Positions 32,474 through 45,289 of a stretch of DNA of 64,000 nt are shown in pieces. The stretch's first letter is position 1, and each line of letters starts with the position of its first letter. The notes below the pieces were generated by a model. That model did not search any database. It saw only the letters and a list, made by a program, of their open reading frames with translations, and had not been told where the DNA came from. The DNA comes from Sphingobium quisquiliarum P25 (lineage in GTDB: Bacteria > Pseudomonadota > Alphaproteobacteria > Sphingomonadales > Sphingomonadaceae): the NCBI RefSeq assembly GCF_000445065.1, contig NZ_ATHO01000109.1, positions 34,463-98,462 of the forward strand, in the 5' to 3' direction. A program made the position numbers and the translations under genes.

Positions 32474-34258
32474 ATGGCGCAGACCGTCGGGGAGTACTTC
32501 TGGGATCGGCTTCATCAGTGGGGCGTGCGCCGCATTTTCGGCTATCCCGGAGACGGTATAAATGGCCTGCTCGGCGCCTTGCAGAAGGTCCCGGACAAGT
32601 TCGAGTTCGTGCAGGTGCGCCATGAAGAGATGGCGGCCTTCATGGCTTCTGCCCATGCGAAGTTCACCGGCGAACTCGGGGTTTGCCTGGCAACATCGGG
32701 GCCGGGGGCGTCCCACCTCCTGACCGGCCTGTACGATGCGCGAATGGACCATATGCCGGTGCTGGCGATCGTTGGGCAACAAGCGCGCAGTGCCGTTGGC
32801 GCGCACTATCAACAGGAGCTGGACCTCACGTCGATGTTCAAGGACGTAGCTGGCGCGTTCACTGGTTATGCGACGGTTCCGGCTCAGGTGCGCCATCTCA
32901 CTGATCGGGCCGTGCGCATTGCGATGGCGGAACGCCGGGTTACGGCGCTCATCTTTCCCAACGATCTCCAGGACATGAAAATGGAGGAGCCGCCCCGCAA
33001 GCATGGCGCGGTCTTCTCCGGCGTCGGCTGGACTCCGCCCCATGTCGTTCCGCGGCAGGACGATCTGCGCCGCGCCGCCGAGGTGCTGAATGCCGGCAGC
33101 AAGGTCGCCATCCTCGTCGGCGCCGGGGCCCGCGAAGCGACCGACGAAATCATCGCCATCGCGGACGTGCTTCAGGCGGGCTGCGCAAAGGCGCTGCTCG
33201 GCAAGCAGGTGCTGCCCGACGACCTCCCCTGGGTCACGGGTTCGATCGGCCTGCTGGGAACGAAGCCATCCTACGAATTGATGATGGCGTGCGACACACT
33301 GCTGATGCTCGGCTCGGGGTTCCCCTATTCGGAATTCCTGCCCGAGGAAGGACAGGCGCGCGGCGTGCAGGTCGACATCGATCCCGGCATGCTGTCGATC
33401 CGCTATCCGATGGAGGTGAACCTCACCGGCGACGTAAAAACCACGATAGAAGCGCTGCTGCCACTGCTCGAGCAAAAAACCGATACGGCATGGCGCGACA
33501 CGATCGCCGAATGGAACAGCGACTGGCAGGAAACCCTGATCGATCGGGCGCATGCCAAGGCCGAGAAGATCAATCCACAGCGGGTGTTCACCGAGTTGAG
33601 TCCGCGCCTCCCCGAGCGCGCCATCCTGACCAGCGACAGTGGCTCCTGCGCCAACTGGTACGCCCGTGATCTCAAGATCAGGCGCGGCATGATGGCCTCG
33701 CTGTCCGGCGGCCTGGCCTGCATGGGCGCGGCAGTGCCCTATGCGATCGCCGGCAAATTCGCCCATCCCGACCGCCCCGTCATCGCGATGATCGGCGACG
33801 GGGCCATGCAGATGAACAACATGGCCGAGCTCATCACCATCCAGAAGTACTGGCAGAAGTGGGCGGACCCGCGTCTGATCGTCATGGTTCTTAACAACGA
33901 GGATCTCAATCAGGTCACCTGGGAGCAGCGGGCCATGGAGGGCAATCCCAAGTTCGAGGCCACCCAGCGGATCCCCGACGTGCCCTACCATAAGTTTGCG
34001 GAGCTGATCGGCCTGGAAGGCATCTTCTGCGACGATCCCGAGCAGGTGGGCGCCGCCTGGGATCGTGCGCTCGCCGCGCGCCGACCGGTGGTTCTGGAGA
34101 TGAAGACAGATCCCAACGTGCCGCCGCTGCCGCCGCACATCAGCCTGGATCAGGCAAAGGCATTCACCTCCCTGCTGTTCAAGGGCGATCCCGAACAGGG
34201 GTCGGTGCTCAAGAACACCGCGCGTCAGGTTCTGGCCGGCATTTTGCCGAAGGACTGA
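32474..34258 (+). CDS. Thiamine-pyrophosphate-requiring enzyme (pyruvate oxidase/acetolactate synthase-like)
   Basis: 594 aa with the three domains of the family. The N-terminal PYR domain has GYPGDGINGLLGAL and the activating Glu in VRHEEMAAFMA (~48-58); the central domain is Rossmann-like (KVAILVGAGAREATD); the C-terminal PP domain has the TPP motif GDGAMQMNNMAEL. A good GAGGAGG precedes the ATG. The closest type is PoxB-like pyruvate oxidase, but the quinone-binding C-terminal helix of E. coli PoxB is not obvious, so substrate remains open. It is followed after five bases by an unusual membrane protein and then dehydrogenase genes. Confidence 0.88.
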   Translation: MAQTVGEYFWDRLHQWGVRRIFGYPGDGINGLLGALQKVPDKFEFVQVRHEEMAAFMASAHAKFTGELGVCLATSGPGASHLLTGLYDARMDHMPVLAIVGQQARSAVGAHYQQELDLTSMFKDVAGAFTGYATVPAQVRHLTDRAVRIAMAERRVTALIFPNDLQDMKMEEPPRKHGAVFSGVGWTPPHVVPRQDDLRRAAEVLNAGSKVAILVGAGAREATDEIIAIADVLQAGCAKALLGKQVLPDDLPWVTGSIGLLGTKPSYELMMACDTLLMLGSGFPYSEFLPEEGQARGVQVDIDPGMLSIRYPMEVNLTGDVKTTIEALLPLLEQKTDTAWRDTIAEWNSDWQETLIDRAHAKAEKINPQRVFTELSPRLPERAILTSDSGSCANWYARDLKIRRGMMASLSGGLACMGAAVPYAIAGKFAHPDRPVIAMIGDGAMQMNNMAELITIQKYWQKWADPRLIVMVLNNEDLNQVTWEQRAMEGNPKFEATQRIPDVPYHKFAELIGLEGIFCDDPEQVGAAWDRALAARRPVVLEMKTDPNVPPLPPHISLDQAKAFTSLLFKGDPEQGSVLKNTARQVLAGILPKD

Positions 34259-34263
34259 GTAAG

Positions 34264-35070
34264 TTGGGGAGCGTCGCAATACGCAGGCCTGATCCCGCGA
34301 TCCGACTGCTGTCGGCGGGTGCGGGACTGGTGCACTCGGCCGTGCTGCTGGACAGTGGCCTTGAACATTACCGGGGATCGTTCCGCAATCCGGCGATGCT
34401 GCTCCCGCTCGCGACGTCAACAGTGAACATCGCGATAGATGGTACACGGCTGGTCACAGGCTGCAGCACGCCGGATTCCAGTTTGCGCGTGGCAGGGCAA
34501 GGCGGCGCCGTGGCGGTGGGGCTAATCGGCATGGGTTTCCACCTGTTCAATATTGGCAAGCGCCCTAGCGGGTTCGGTTGGGGCAATCTGTTTCATGCGG
34601 CACCGCTCGGCGCACCGGCTGCCCTGGTCCTCGCGGGCGCTCTGGGCGCGGCGGCTGATCGCGCCCATGCGTCGATCATATCCGACGGCAGAGCCGTTGG
34701 CGCGCTTTGCGCCGCTGGTATCGTAGGCACGGCGGCCGAGGCGGCGCTGCTTCACTTTCGAGGCGCGTTCCAGAACCCGGCCATGTGGCTTCCCGTGGCC
34801 GTGCCGCCGATCGCGGCTGCGGCCCTTGCAGCCAATGCCGTCGTCAGACGAGCGCAGCCGACCACCGCCGCGCTTCTGATCGTCACCGCGGCGCTGGGGT
34901 TCGCGGGCGCGGCTTTCCACGCCTATGGCGTGTCGCGGCGCATGGGGGGCTGGCGCAACTGGCGGCAAAACATCCTTGCCGGTCCTCCACTTCCGGCACC
35001 CGCTGCTTTCACCGGGCTCGCTGTCGCGGGGCTCGGCGCGCTCATACTGATAGGTCGCGTGCGTGGTTGA
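34264..35070 (+). CDS. Internally duplicated membrane protein of unknown function
   Basis: 268 aa from a TTG at 34264, five bases after the TPP-enzyme stop. It contains about eight hydrophobic segments and two similar halves offset by ~128 residues. HYRGSFRNPAMLLPLA (35-50) recurs as HFRGAFQNPAMWLPVA (164-179), and GFHLFNIGKR (91-100) as AFHAYGVSRR (217-226). The conserved His residues in each half might bind a metal or haem; this is speculation. It overlaps the next gene by eight bases, so it belongs to the dehydrogenase operon. I recognise no family. Confidence 0.75.
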   Translation: MGSVAIRRPDPAIRLLSAGAGLVHSAVLLDSGLEHYRGSFRNPAMLLPLATSTVNIAIDGTRLVTGCSTPDSSLRVAGQGGAVAVGLIGMGFHLFNIGKRPSGFGWGNLFHAAPLGAPAALVLAGALGAAADRAHASIISDGRAVGALCAAGIVGTAAEAALLHFRGAFQNPAMWLPVAVPPIAAAALAANAVVRRAQPTTAALLIVTAALGFAGAAFHAYGVSRRMGGWRNWRQNILAGPPLPAPAAFTGLAVAGLGALILIGRVRG

Positions 35071-35680
35071 TCGCTTCCCTGGTTATGATGTGCTGGCCAA
35101 AGCGGACAGCGAGAGCTGGGATGCGATCACCCGCCGCATCGTCGCAGAGCGGATCGTCCTGACGGAGCGCGGGGACGTGCTGTCCGACCGGCAACGACTG
35201 ACGCTTCGCGCTGTCGTCGACCGCATCACACCGCAGCCTCCGGGCCGTCCGCCGATCAATGCCACGGCGCTGCTTCTCGAGAGGATGGCGGGCGCGGACG
35301 GGGAAGGGTTCCGGCATCATCGCCTTCCACCGCTGCGCGCCGCCTGGTCGCGAGGGCTGGACGCTCTCGAAGCCGAGGCTTGCGCGCATCACGGTCGCGC
35401 CTTCGACACGCTCGATGGCGACGCGCAGGACCGATTGCTGCGCTTGGCGGAGGCAGGTGAAGCCTCCGACCCAGCCTGGGGCGACATGCCGCCCGCCATC
35501 TTTTTCTCGTGGCGGCTCGTGCCCGATGTGGTCGCGGCCTATTGGTCGCACCCCTCCGCCTGGAGCGCCATGGGTTTCGGCGGACCGGCCAGTCCACGCG
35601 GCTATGTGCGCCTCGACGCGGACCGGCGGGACCCCTGGGAGAGTAGCGAATATGTCGAGCGGCGCGGTCATGCCGCTTGA
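35063..35680 (+). CDS. Gluconate 2-dehydrogenase subunit 3-family protein
   Basis: 205 aa from a GTG at 35063. Small subunits of membrane sugar dehydrogenases (PF13618 type) show the pattern seen here: VLSDRQRLTLRAVVDRITPQ near residues 39-58, and a C-terminal half with MPPAIFFSWRLVPDVVAAYWSHPSAWSAMGFGGPA. It lacks an obvious Tat signal peptide, unlike many gluconate dehydrogenase gamma subunits. It overlaps the upstream membrane protein gene by 8 bases and the GMC gene by 29 bases. It is probably the partner of the GMC subunit. Confidence 0.8.
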   Translation: MVDRFPGYDVLAKADSESWDAITRRIVAERIVLTERGDVLSDRQRLTLRAVVDRITPQPPGRPPINATALLLERMAGADGEGFRHHRLPPLRAAWSRGLDALEAEACAHHGRAFDTLDGDAQDRLLRLAEAGEASDPAWGDMPPAIFFSWRLVPDVVAAYWSHPSAWSAMGFGGPASPRGYVRLDADRRDPWESSEYVERRGHAA

Positions 35681-37300
35681 GCCGCGCGCGAAGGACGGCC
35701 GCGCGCCCGATGTATTCGTCCCTGGCGGCTGGACGCCGATGGGCGAACATCGCGATACCGAAGCTGTCGATTTCGCGATCGTCGGGACGGGAGCGGGCGG
35801 TGGGACCCTGGCCTGCCGTCTGGCGGAAGCCGGCTTTTCCGTCGTCGCTTTCGATGCGGGCGCCTATTGGCGGCCGCTAGAGGATTTCGCATCCGACGAG
35901 CGGCACCAGTCGAAGCTCTACTGGAACGATGATCGCATCGTCGAAGGCGCGAACCCGCTGAAGCTGGGCGCGAACAACAGCGGCAAGTCGGTCGGCGGCT
36001 CGACTGTTCACTACGCCATGGTCGCGCTGCGCTTTCGCCCGGAATGGTTCAAGAGCCGCAGCTTGCTCGGTTATGGCGCCGATTGGCCGATCGACTGGCG
36101 CGAAATGTGGTCCTACTATGCCGAGGTCGAGCAGGCGCTCGCCATCGCCGGCCCGGTGACCTACCCTTGGGGCCCAAAGCGGCCGCGCTACCCCCGGCGG
36201 GCGCACCCCCTCAATGCGCCGGCCGCGCTGCTGGCGCGCGGAGCCGAGGCGCTGGGCATCGGCTGGAGCGAGACACCCATCGCCACATTATCGTCGCCGC
36301 GCGGCAAGGCGCGCCCTTGCGTCTATCGCGGCATGTGCACCATCGGCTGCTCGACCAATGCCAAGCAGTCAGTGCTCAACACTTGGCTGCCGCGCGCGTT
36401 GGCGGCTGGCGCAGAGATCCGCGATCTCGCGATGGTCGGCCGTGTCGAAACCGACGCGCGCGGCATGGCAACGGGGGTTCATTATCAGCGTGGGGGCGAG
36501 TGGCGCTTCCAGAGGGCGCGCAACGTGGTCGTCGCCGGTTACGCGATCGAGACGCCCCGGCTGCTCCTGAATTCGGCCAGCCCGCTTTTCCCCGATGGCC
36601 TCGCCAATTCATCGGGGCTGGTCGGGCGCAACCTGATGGTTCAGCTCAACCAGGCCGTCTGGGGCCAGATGGAGCAGGAGGTGCGCTCGTACAAGGCGCC
36701 CCCCAGCCTGGCGCTCACCGAGCATTGGAACTACGAGGATCGCGGCAAGGATTATCATGGCGGCTGGTGCTATATGAGCCAGGGACCGCTGCCGATCGGC
36801 TGGGCGCAGACGGTTGCGGGCGGGCGCCGAATGTGGGGCCAGTCGCTCGTCGACGAGATGAACCGCGCCAATCATTCAGTCGGTCTCAAGATGGTGGGTG
36901 AAGTGATGCCGTCCCCGGACAATCGCGTCACCCTCGCCAACGAAGTCGATGCGTACGGACTGCCCATCCCGCGCATCAGCTTCTCCTACGGTGACAATGA
37001 ACATGCGATGCTCGCGCATGCTCTGCCGTTCATGGAGCAAGCCCTGGAGGCGGTTGGCGCCCACGAGCTCTGGCGCGAGGAAGAGGACACCTGCCATCTC
37101 AATGGCACCGCCCGGATGGGCGACGACCCGGCGACGAGCGTCGTCAATGCCGATTGCCGGAGCTGGGACATCCCCAATCTGTGGATTTGCGACGGCTCCG
37201 TCTTCCCGACGGTAGGCGGAGCCAATCCCTCGCTGACCATTCAGGCCATCGCCTGCCGTACAGCTGATCGCATCGCCGCGATGGGAAAAAGGGGAGAGTT

Positions 37301-37304
<4 letters not shown>
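35652..37304 (+). CDS. GMC-family FAD-dependent dehydrogenase (gluconate/sugar-alcohol dehydrogenase type)
   Basis: 550 aa. The ATG at 35652 has GGGAG upstream; another in-frame ATG lies at 35670. FAD Rossmann motif: GTGAGGGTLACRLAEAG (~41-57). A three-Cys segment CVYRGMCTIGCS near 225-236 is typical of flavin subunits that work with a gamma subunit, possibly holding an Fe-S or disulfide site. The C-terminal substrate and FAD part includes the HLNGTARMG catalytic His loop. Two- or three-subunit dehydrogenases of this type pass electrons to quinone or cytochrome c; no cytochrome subunit gene is seen, but an oxidase cluster lies 3 kb downstream. The substrate is unknown. Confidence 0.88.
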
Positions 37305-40444
<3,140 letters not shown>

Positions 40445-40448
<4 letters not shown>

Positions 40449-41176
40449 CGCGTCAGTTCAGCTATTGCGGCGCGCCGCCGATGCCGGACCAGCTGTGGGC
40501 AAGCTGGAACCTTGATCCCATGCTCATCGTCGGCATGGCGGCCGCGGCGATGATGATGTGGCGGGCGAGCAGAAGCCCGCCGGAGGGCCGCTGGGCCATG
40601 ATCGCCGGTTTCGGCGCGCTCCTGATCGCGTTCGTGTCGCCGCTGTGCGCATTGACCAACGCGCTGTTCGCCGCCCGCACCGTGCACCACCTGCTGTTGG
40701 TCCTGGTCGCCGCGCCGCTCTTCGCGCTCTCGCTCGCGCCCGGGAGTGACGCGGGGCGCTCCCCGGTGGCGGCGCTGTTCGCATCCACCGTCCTGCTGTG
40801 GTTCTGGCACTGGCCGCCGGCCTATTCGGCGGCGCTCTCGAGCACCCTGATCTATTGGACGATGCAAGCGAGCCTGCTCATCAGCGCTACATGCTTCTGG
40901 TGGGGCGTGCTCCTGTCCCCACGCGAACCCTTGCCCGCCTTGCTGGCAATCCTCGGGTCGATGGCGCAGATGGGGCTGCTCGGCGCTGTCCTGACCTTTG
41001 CACCGACGCCTTTTTATGCCGAACATATCGTCTCGACCGCTGCGTTCGGCCTTTCCCCGCGACAGGATCAGCAACTTGCCGGGCTCATCATGTGGGTGCC
41101 CGCGATGCTTCCCTATCTCCTGCTTGGCGGGCTGGTGGCGCGCCGCGCCTGGCGCACGGCGCTGTCGCCGGCATGA
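40445..41176 (+). CDS. Cytochrome c oxidase assembly factor, CtaG/Caa3 type
   Basis: 243-aa inner-membrane protein with about six to seven helices. Family signs: PLCALTNALFAARTVHHLLLV, where the HH pair is conserved, then FWHWPPAYSAAL (~117-128) and a late YAEHIVSTAAFG...DQQLAGLIMWVPA region. This Caa3-type CtaG (distinct from Cox11) helps copper insertion into haem-copper oxidases. Overlaps the previous gene by 4 bases and the next by 4 bases (ATGA). It opens the oxidase cluster. Confidence 0.88.
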
Positions 41177-41667
41177 CCGTTACGCTCCTGAAGGCGCTTC
41201 ATATCGCGGCGCTCCTGCTGTGGACGGCGGGGCTACTTTCGCTCCCGCTGATGCTGGCGCGCCATGAGGAGGGGGAGCATCAGTTCCGCTACGCCCGGAT
41301 CCGCAAGTTCACGCATTATAGTTACACCCGGCTGATCACGCCGGCAGCGGTGATCGCGATCGCCGCCGGCGTGCCGCTGATCTTCCTGCGCGAATTGTTC
41401 GTGCCCTGGCTGTTTGCGAAGCTGGCGCTGGTCGCGCTGCTGGTGACGGTCCATGCCTATGTCGGCCACATTGTCCTCAAGATGGGCGAGGAAGCCGGCG
41501 AAAGGCAGCCTCCCCCGGCATGGCCCATGGTCGCCGCATTGTGCCTGCTGATCCCCGCGATCCTATTGCTGGTGCTGCTGAAGCCGCCGCTGGACACGCA
41601 ACTTGTGCCTGAACTCCTGCAACAACCGTTGGGGCGTCAATTGCCGCTGGACGAGGTCCCCAATTGA
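41173..41667 (+). CDS. CopD/cytochrome-oxidase-associated membrane protein
   Basis: 164 aa with four predicted helices. The first helix has LLKALHIAALLLWTAGLLSLP with a His near the membrane face, and a second conserved His occurs in VTVHAYVGHIVL; this resembles the CopD/YckC-like or DUF2214-type proteins of oxidase clusters. The start overlaps ctaG as ATGA. The 3' end overlaps the convergent DUF2231 gene by 31 bases. Role in copper or haem handling is inferred only. Confidence 0.7.
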   Translation: MTVTLLKALHIAALLLWTAGLLSLPLMLARHEEGEHQFRYARIRKFTHYSYTRLITPAAVIAIAAGVPLIFLRELFVPWLFAKLALVALLVTVHAYVGHIVLKMGEEAGERQPPPAWPMVAALCLLIPAILLLVLLKPPLDTQLVPELLQQPLGRQLPLDEVPN

Positions 41668-42152
41668 TAATCGAACACCAGTTTGCCCCCATGCCACCCG
41701 GTGAAACCGGTGAAGCCCGCGCCCAGCAGCGACATGAGTATCCCGAGCGGCAGCACCGCCTCCTCATAGCCGCTCAGCCGATAGCCCCAATTGGCGCCAA
41801 GCAGCGCCAGCAACATGGTTGCGATGATGAAGTGCGTCCAACTTGCAGAGCGGGCGCGGATACCGGGCACGAGCAGCAGCTCTACCGTGCCGGAAAGCCC
41901 GGCGAGCAGCCCCATCAAGAAAGCCATGCCGATCGCCCACAGCGCCGCGCGTGCCCAGAAGGCGTCGCCGGTCCACCAATAGAATATGTCCGCACCCAGC
42001 GTGCAGACGCTCATCGCGATCGGAAAGGCGACCAGCATCGCATGCAGCGGATGGCCGGCGATCGCGATTTTCGATTCCGAACGATGGAAGTGCGGGGCAG
42101 CGCTGATCGGGTCGATCAGCTGGGCTTCTGTATCCGGTTTTTTCTCAGTCAT
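41637..42152 (-). CDS. DUF2231 membrane protein
   Basis: 171 aa, minus strand inside an otherwise plus-strand cluster. The DUF2231 pattern is clear: IAGHPLHAMLVAFPIAMSVC (32-51) with the HPLH motif, then ADIFYWWTGDAFWARAALW, and GLLAGLSGTVEL; four helices are predicted. The N-terminal ~30 residues are cytoplasmic. It is divergent from coxII with only 48 bases between, and convergent with the preceding gene. Such proteins recur beside quinol and cytochrome oxidases; function unknown. Confidence 0.85.
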   Translation of the reverse strand: MTEKKPDTEAQLIDPISAAPHFHRSESKIAIAGHPLHAMLVAFPIAMSVCTLGADIFYWWTGDAFWARAALWAIGMAFLMGLLAGLSGTVELLLVPGIRARSASWTHFIIATMLLALLGANWGYRLSGYEEAVLPLGILMSLLGAGFTGFTGWHGGKLVFDYQLGTSSSGN

Positions 42153-42200
42153 CAGGGCTACTCTAAACGCAGCGTCCGCTCCCTCACAGTCCCCTTATGG

Positions 42201-42842
42201 ATGTTCATCGCGTCAGCGCTGTCCGGCTGCGATGCTCCGCTGTCCGCGCTCGCGCCCGCCGGGCCGACGGCATCGGCTATCGCCGAGCTGTGGTGGATCA
42301 TGCTGGCGGGCGCGGCGGGAATCCTGGCGCTCGTGCTGGGCCTGCTGGCACTTTCCTTCCGCCGGAGGTCGCGCACCGCCCCCGAACGGCTGTGGTTGAT
42401 CGGCGGCGGTATCATTTTTCCCATCACGCTGCTCACCGCCCTCCTCGCGGCCGCCATCGTCCTGGGCGAGCGTTCCATTCCCGCTCGCGCCGGGGCGATG
42501 GAAGTGGAGGCTGAATCCAGCCAGTATCGGTGGCGTTTCTCCTATCCAGGCACGGGCGCGCTGCCGACGGACGAAACGCTTCACATACCCGCCGGACGAC
42601 CGGTGACCGTTGCGCTCAGCACGAAAGACGTGATCCACAGTTTCTGGGTCCCACGTTTGGGGGGGAAGATGGACGCGATCCCTGGCCATGTGAATCGGCT
42701 GACCATCCAGGCGTCGGTGCCCGGAACCTATTTTGGCCTGTGTGCCGAATATTGCGGCGTCGGCCATTCTCGCCACGGCTTCCAGGTGATCGCGCATGCG
42801 CCAGCCGAATGGCGGGCCTTTGCCGCCGGAGGCAGGCCATGA
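42201..42842 (+). CDS. Cytochrome c oxidase subunit II with altered CuA ligand set
   Basis: 213 aa from the only in-frame ATG. Two transmembrane helices (~30-52 and ~66-89) precede the cupredoxin CuA domain. Ligands: His146 (VIHSFWVP), Cys181, Glu183, Cys185 and His189 in CAEYCGVGHSRHGF; the usual Met ligand three residues after the His is His192 here. The N-terminus reads like the end of a lipoprotein signal (ASALSGC) but is only ten residues long. Upstream codons in frame (VRSLTVPLW) would complete it, yet no normal start codon exists there. So the true start is uncertain. Overlaps coxI as ATGA. Confidence 0.88.
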   Translation: MFIASALSGCDAPLSALAPAGPTASAIAELWWIMLAGAAGILALVLGLLALSFRRRSRTAPERLWLIGGGIIFPITLLTALLAAAIVLGERSIPARAGAMEVEAESSQYRWRFSYPGTGALPTDETLHIPAGRPVTVALSTKDVIHSFWVPRLGGKMDAIPGHVNRLTIQASVPGTYFGLCAEYCGVGHSRHGFQVIAHAPAEWRAFAAGGRP

Positions 42843-45289
42843 AGGCGCTTCGCCTGCACCGCGAACTCAGCGCCATCTGGGGAGCGCCGCCGGGCTGGCG
42901 AGGCACGATTTCCACGGTCAACCACAGCGATATCGGACGCCGCCTGATCCTCGCCGCCTTCGCCTTCTTCGCCATCGGCGGCGTGCTGGCGATGCTGATC
43001 CGCGCCCAGCTGGCGACCCCCCGCAGCGCCTTCATCGGCCCGGAGATCTACAACCAGCTCTTCACGATGCATGGCAGCATCATGATGTTCCTGTTTGCGA
43101 TCCCGATGTTCGAGGGGCTGGCGATGTACATGCTGCCCAAATTGCTGGGAACGCGCGATCTCGCCTTCCCGCGCCTATCCGCTTATGGCTGGTGGTGCTA
43201 TCTGTTCGGCGGATCCCTGCTCATCCTGTCGCTGCTGCTGGGCGTGGCGCCCGACAGCGGCTGGTTCATGTACACGCCGCTGTCTTCCAAGCCCTATTCA
43301 CCGGGCATCAACGCTGACTTCTGGCTGCTCGGCATCACCTTCGTCGAAATTTCCGCGATCGCGGCAGCGGTAGAGATAAGTGTGTCGATTCTGCGCGTAC
43401 GCGCACCCGGCATGTCGCTCGACCGGATGCCGCTGTTCGCGTGGTACCTGCTCGCGACCGCGCTGATGATGCTGATCGGCTTCCCGCCGCTGATCCTGGG
43501 CTCGATCCTGCTGGAGCTCGAACGCGCGTTCGGCTGGCCTTTTTTCGACACTGCACGGGGCGGCGACCCGCTGCTGTGGCAGCACCTGTTCTGGCTGTTC
43601 GGCCATCCAGAGGTCTACATCATCTTCATTCCGGCGGCGGGCGTCGTTTCGACGGTGCTGCCGGTCATGGCCCGCACGCCGATCCTGGGATATCGGATCA
43701 TCGTCGCGTCGGTGCTGGCGCTCGCGTTCCTCAGTTTCGGCCTGTGGGTCCACCACATGTTCACGGTCGGCATACCCCACATGGCGCTGGCCTTCTTTTC
43801 TGCCGCCTCCACGCTGGTGGCGGTGCCGACGGGTGTGCAGATCTTCGCCTGGCTGGGAACCCTATGGGCTGGCCGGCCGCAAATGAAGCTGCCGATGCTG
43901 TACCTGATCGGCTTCTTCGTGACGTTCGTCATGGGCGGGCTGACGGGCGTCATGGTGGCCGTGGTGCCGTTCGACTGGCAGGCACATGACACCGCGTTCG
44001 TCACCGCGCACCTTCATTATGTGCTGGTCGGCGGGTTTGTTTTTCCGATGCTCGCCGGCGCCTATTACTGGCTGCCGCACTTCACCGGGCGGCAGCGCAC
44101 CTTCAGGCTGGGCGAGGCCGCGTTCTGGCTCATCTTCATCGGCTTCCATCTCACCTTCTTCCTGCTCCACCTTGCCGGCTTGCTGGGCCAGCCACGGCGG
44201 ATCGAAAGCTATCCCGAGGCAGCGGGGTGGACCTGGATCAACCTGATCTCCTCGGTCGGCGGATTCGTGATGGCAATCGGCTTCGCGCTATTTGCGATCG
44301 ATATCGCGCTGCAGCTGTTCCTGGCACGCCGTGCGCCGCGCAATCCGTGGGGGGCAGGCACGCTGGAATGGGCGATGATGACGCCGCCGGCGCCCTATAA
44401 CATCGCCAGCCTGCCCCGGGTCGGTTCGCGCGAGCCAGTATATGGTGAGCCCGATCTGGCCAATGAACTCGCGCGCGGCGAAGGATATCTCGGTGCGGCC
44501 CGCAACGGCTGGCGCGAGACGCTGGCGGTGGATTTGAAGGGCCAAATCCGGCATATCATCGTGCTGCCGAGCAATACGCGCCTGCCGATCTGCACCGCGT
44601 TGGCGACGGGGTGCTTTTTTGTCGCGCTGCTGCTCAAGCTCTACTGGCTGGCGCCGTTCGCTGTCGCCCTGGTGGCGCTTCTGGGATGGCGCTGGGCCTG
44701 GGTGCTTGGGCGCTGCGAAGACCTCGGACTCTTGCCCATCGGGCGCGGCGAGACAGCGCCGACCCATGCCGAAGCCGATGATCCGCCAGGCTGGCTCGGC
44801 AGCGGCTTCCTGCTGCTCGCTGATGCCACCTTGTTCGGCTCGCTGCTGTTTGGGCAGGTGTTTCTGATCGTCGTCGCGCCGAATTGGCGATCGGATCATA
44901 TGGTCGTCGGATCCTGGCTGGTGATCGCGATAGCCGCCGCGGCAGCACTGCTCGCCGGAGCCCTCGCTCGGAGCGCGGACATGCGGGTGGAACGGGCGAT
45001 TCCCGGTCATCTGTTGCTCGCAGCCACGCTGGCCGTGAGCCAATGGCAGGCGCCTGCTCCGAGCGGCAGCGCCGCCGGGGCGCTGGTCGGCATGCTGAAC
45101 GGCTACGGCTTGCTCCACATTGCCATTGCGCTTCTGATGCTGGTATTTGTGTGCTTCCGTCACCGCGCCGGTTTCCTGTCGGCTGCGCGCAGCAGCGAGC
45201 CGCGCATCGCGCGGCTGTGGAGCGACTATGCCGCAGGCGTTGGAGTGGTCGTCGCTTTGGCGTCTCAGCTTCCGGCGCTGCTGCGATGA
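42839..45289 (+). CDS. Cytochrome c oxidase subunit I fused to a degenerate subunit III
   Basis: 816 aa; proton-pumping haem-copper oxidase core. Subunit I (1-~560): haem a ligand His78, CuB His256 with crosslinking Tyr260 in GHPEVY (A1-type Glu258), CuB His305-His306, haem a3 His391 and haem a His393 (AHLHYVLVGG). The family loop that supplies asparagines to the D-channel differs (LSAYGWW where LNNxSFW is usual). Residues ~590-816 form five further helices resembling subunit III, but its conserved membrane Glu seems replaced by Asp (LADATLFGS). The gene overlaps both neighbours by four bases. Confidence 0.92.
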   Translation: MKALRLHRELSAIWGAPPGWRGTISTVNHSDIGRRLILAAFAFFAIGGVLAMLIRAQLATPRSAFIGPEIYNQLFTMHGSIMMFLFAIPMFEGLAMYMLPKLLGTRDLAFPRLSAYGWWCYLFGGSLLILSLLLGVAPDSGWFMYTPLSSKPYSPGINADFWLLGITFVEISAIAAAVEISVSILRVRAPGMSLDRMPLFAWYLLATALMMLIGFPPLILGSILLELERAFGWPFFDTARGGDPLLWQHLFWLFGHPEVYIIFIPAAGVVSTVLPVMARTPILGYRIIVASVLALAFLSFGLWVHHMFTVGIPHMALAFFSAASTLVAVPTGVQIFAWLGTLWAGRPQMKLPMLYLIGFFVTFVMGGLTGVMVAVVPFDWQAHDTAFVTAHLHYVLVGGFVFPMLAGAYYWLPHFTGRQRTFRLGEAAFWLIFIGFHLTFFLLHLAGLLGQPRRIESYPEAAGWTWINLISSVGGFVMAIGFALFAIDIALQLFLARRAPRNPWGAGTLEWAMMTPPAPYNIASLPRVGSREPVYGEPDLANELARGEGYLGAARNGWRETLAVDLKGQIRHIIVLPSNTRLPICTALATGCFFVALLLKLYWLAPFAVALVALLGWRWAWVLGRCEDLGLLPIGRGETAPTHAEADDPPGWLGSGFLLLADATLFGSLLFGQVFLIVVAPNWRSDHMVVGSWLVIAIAAAAALLAGALARSADMRVERAIPGHLLLAATLAVSQWQAPAPSGSAAGALVGMLNGYGLLHIAIALLMLVFVCFRHRAGFLSAARSSEPRIARLWSDYAAGVGVVVALASQLPALLR

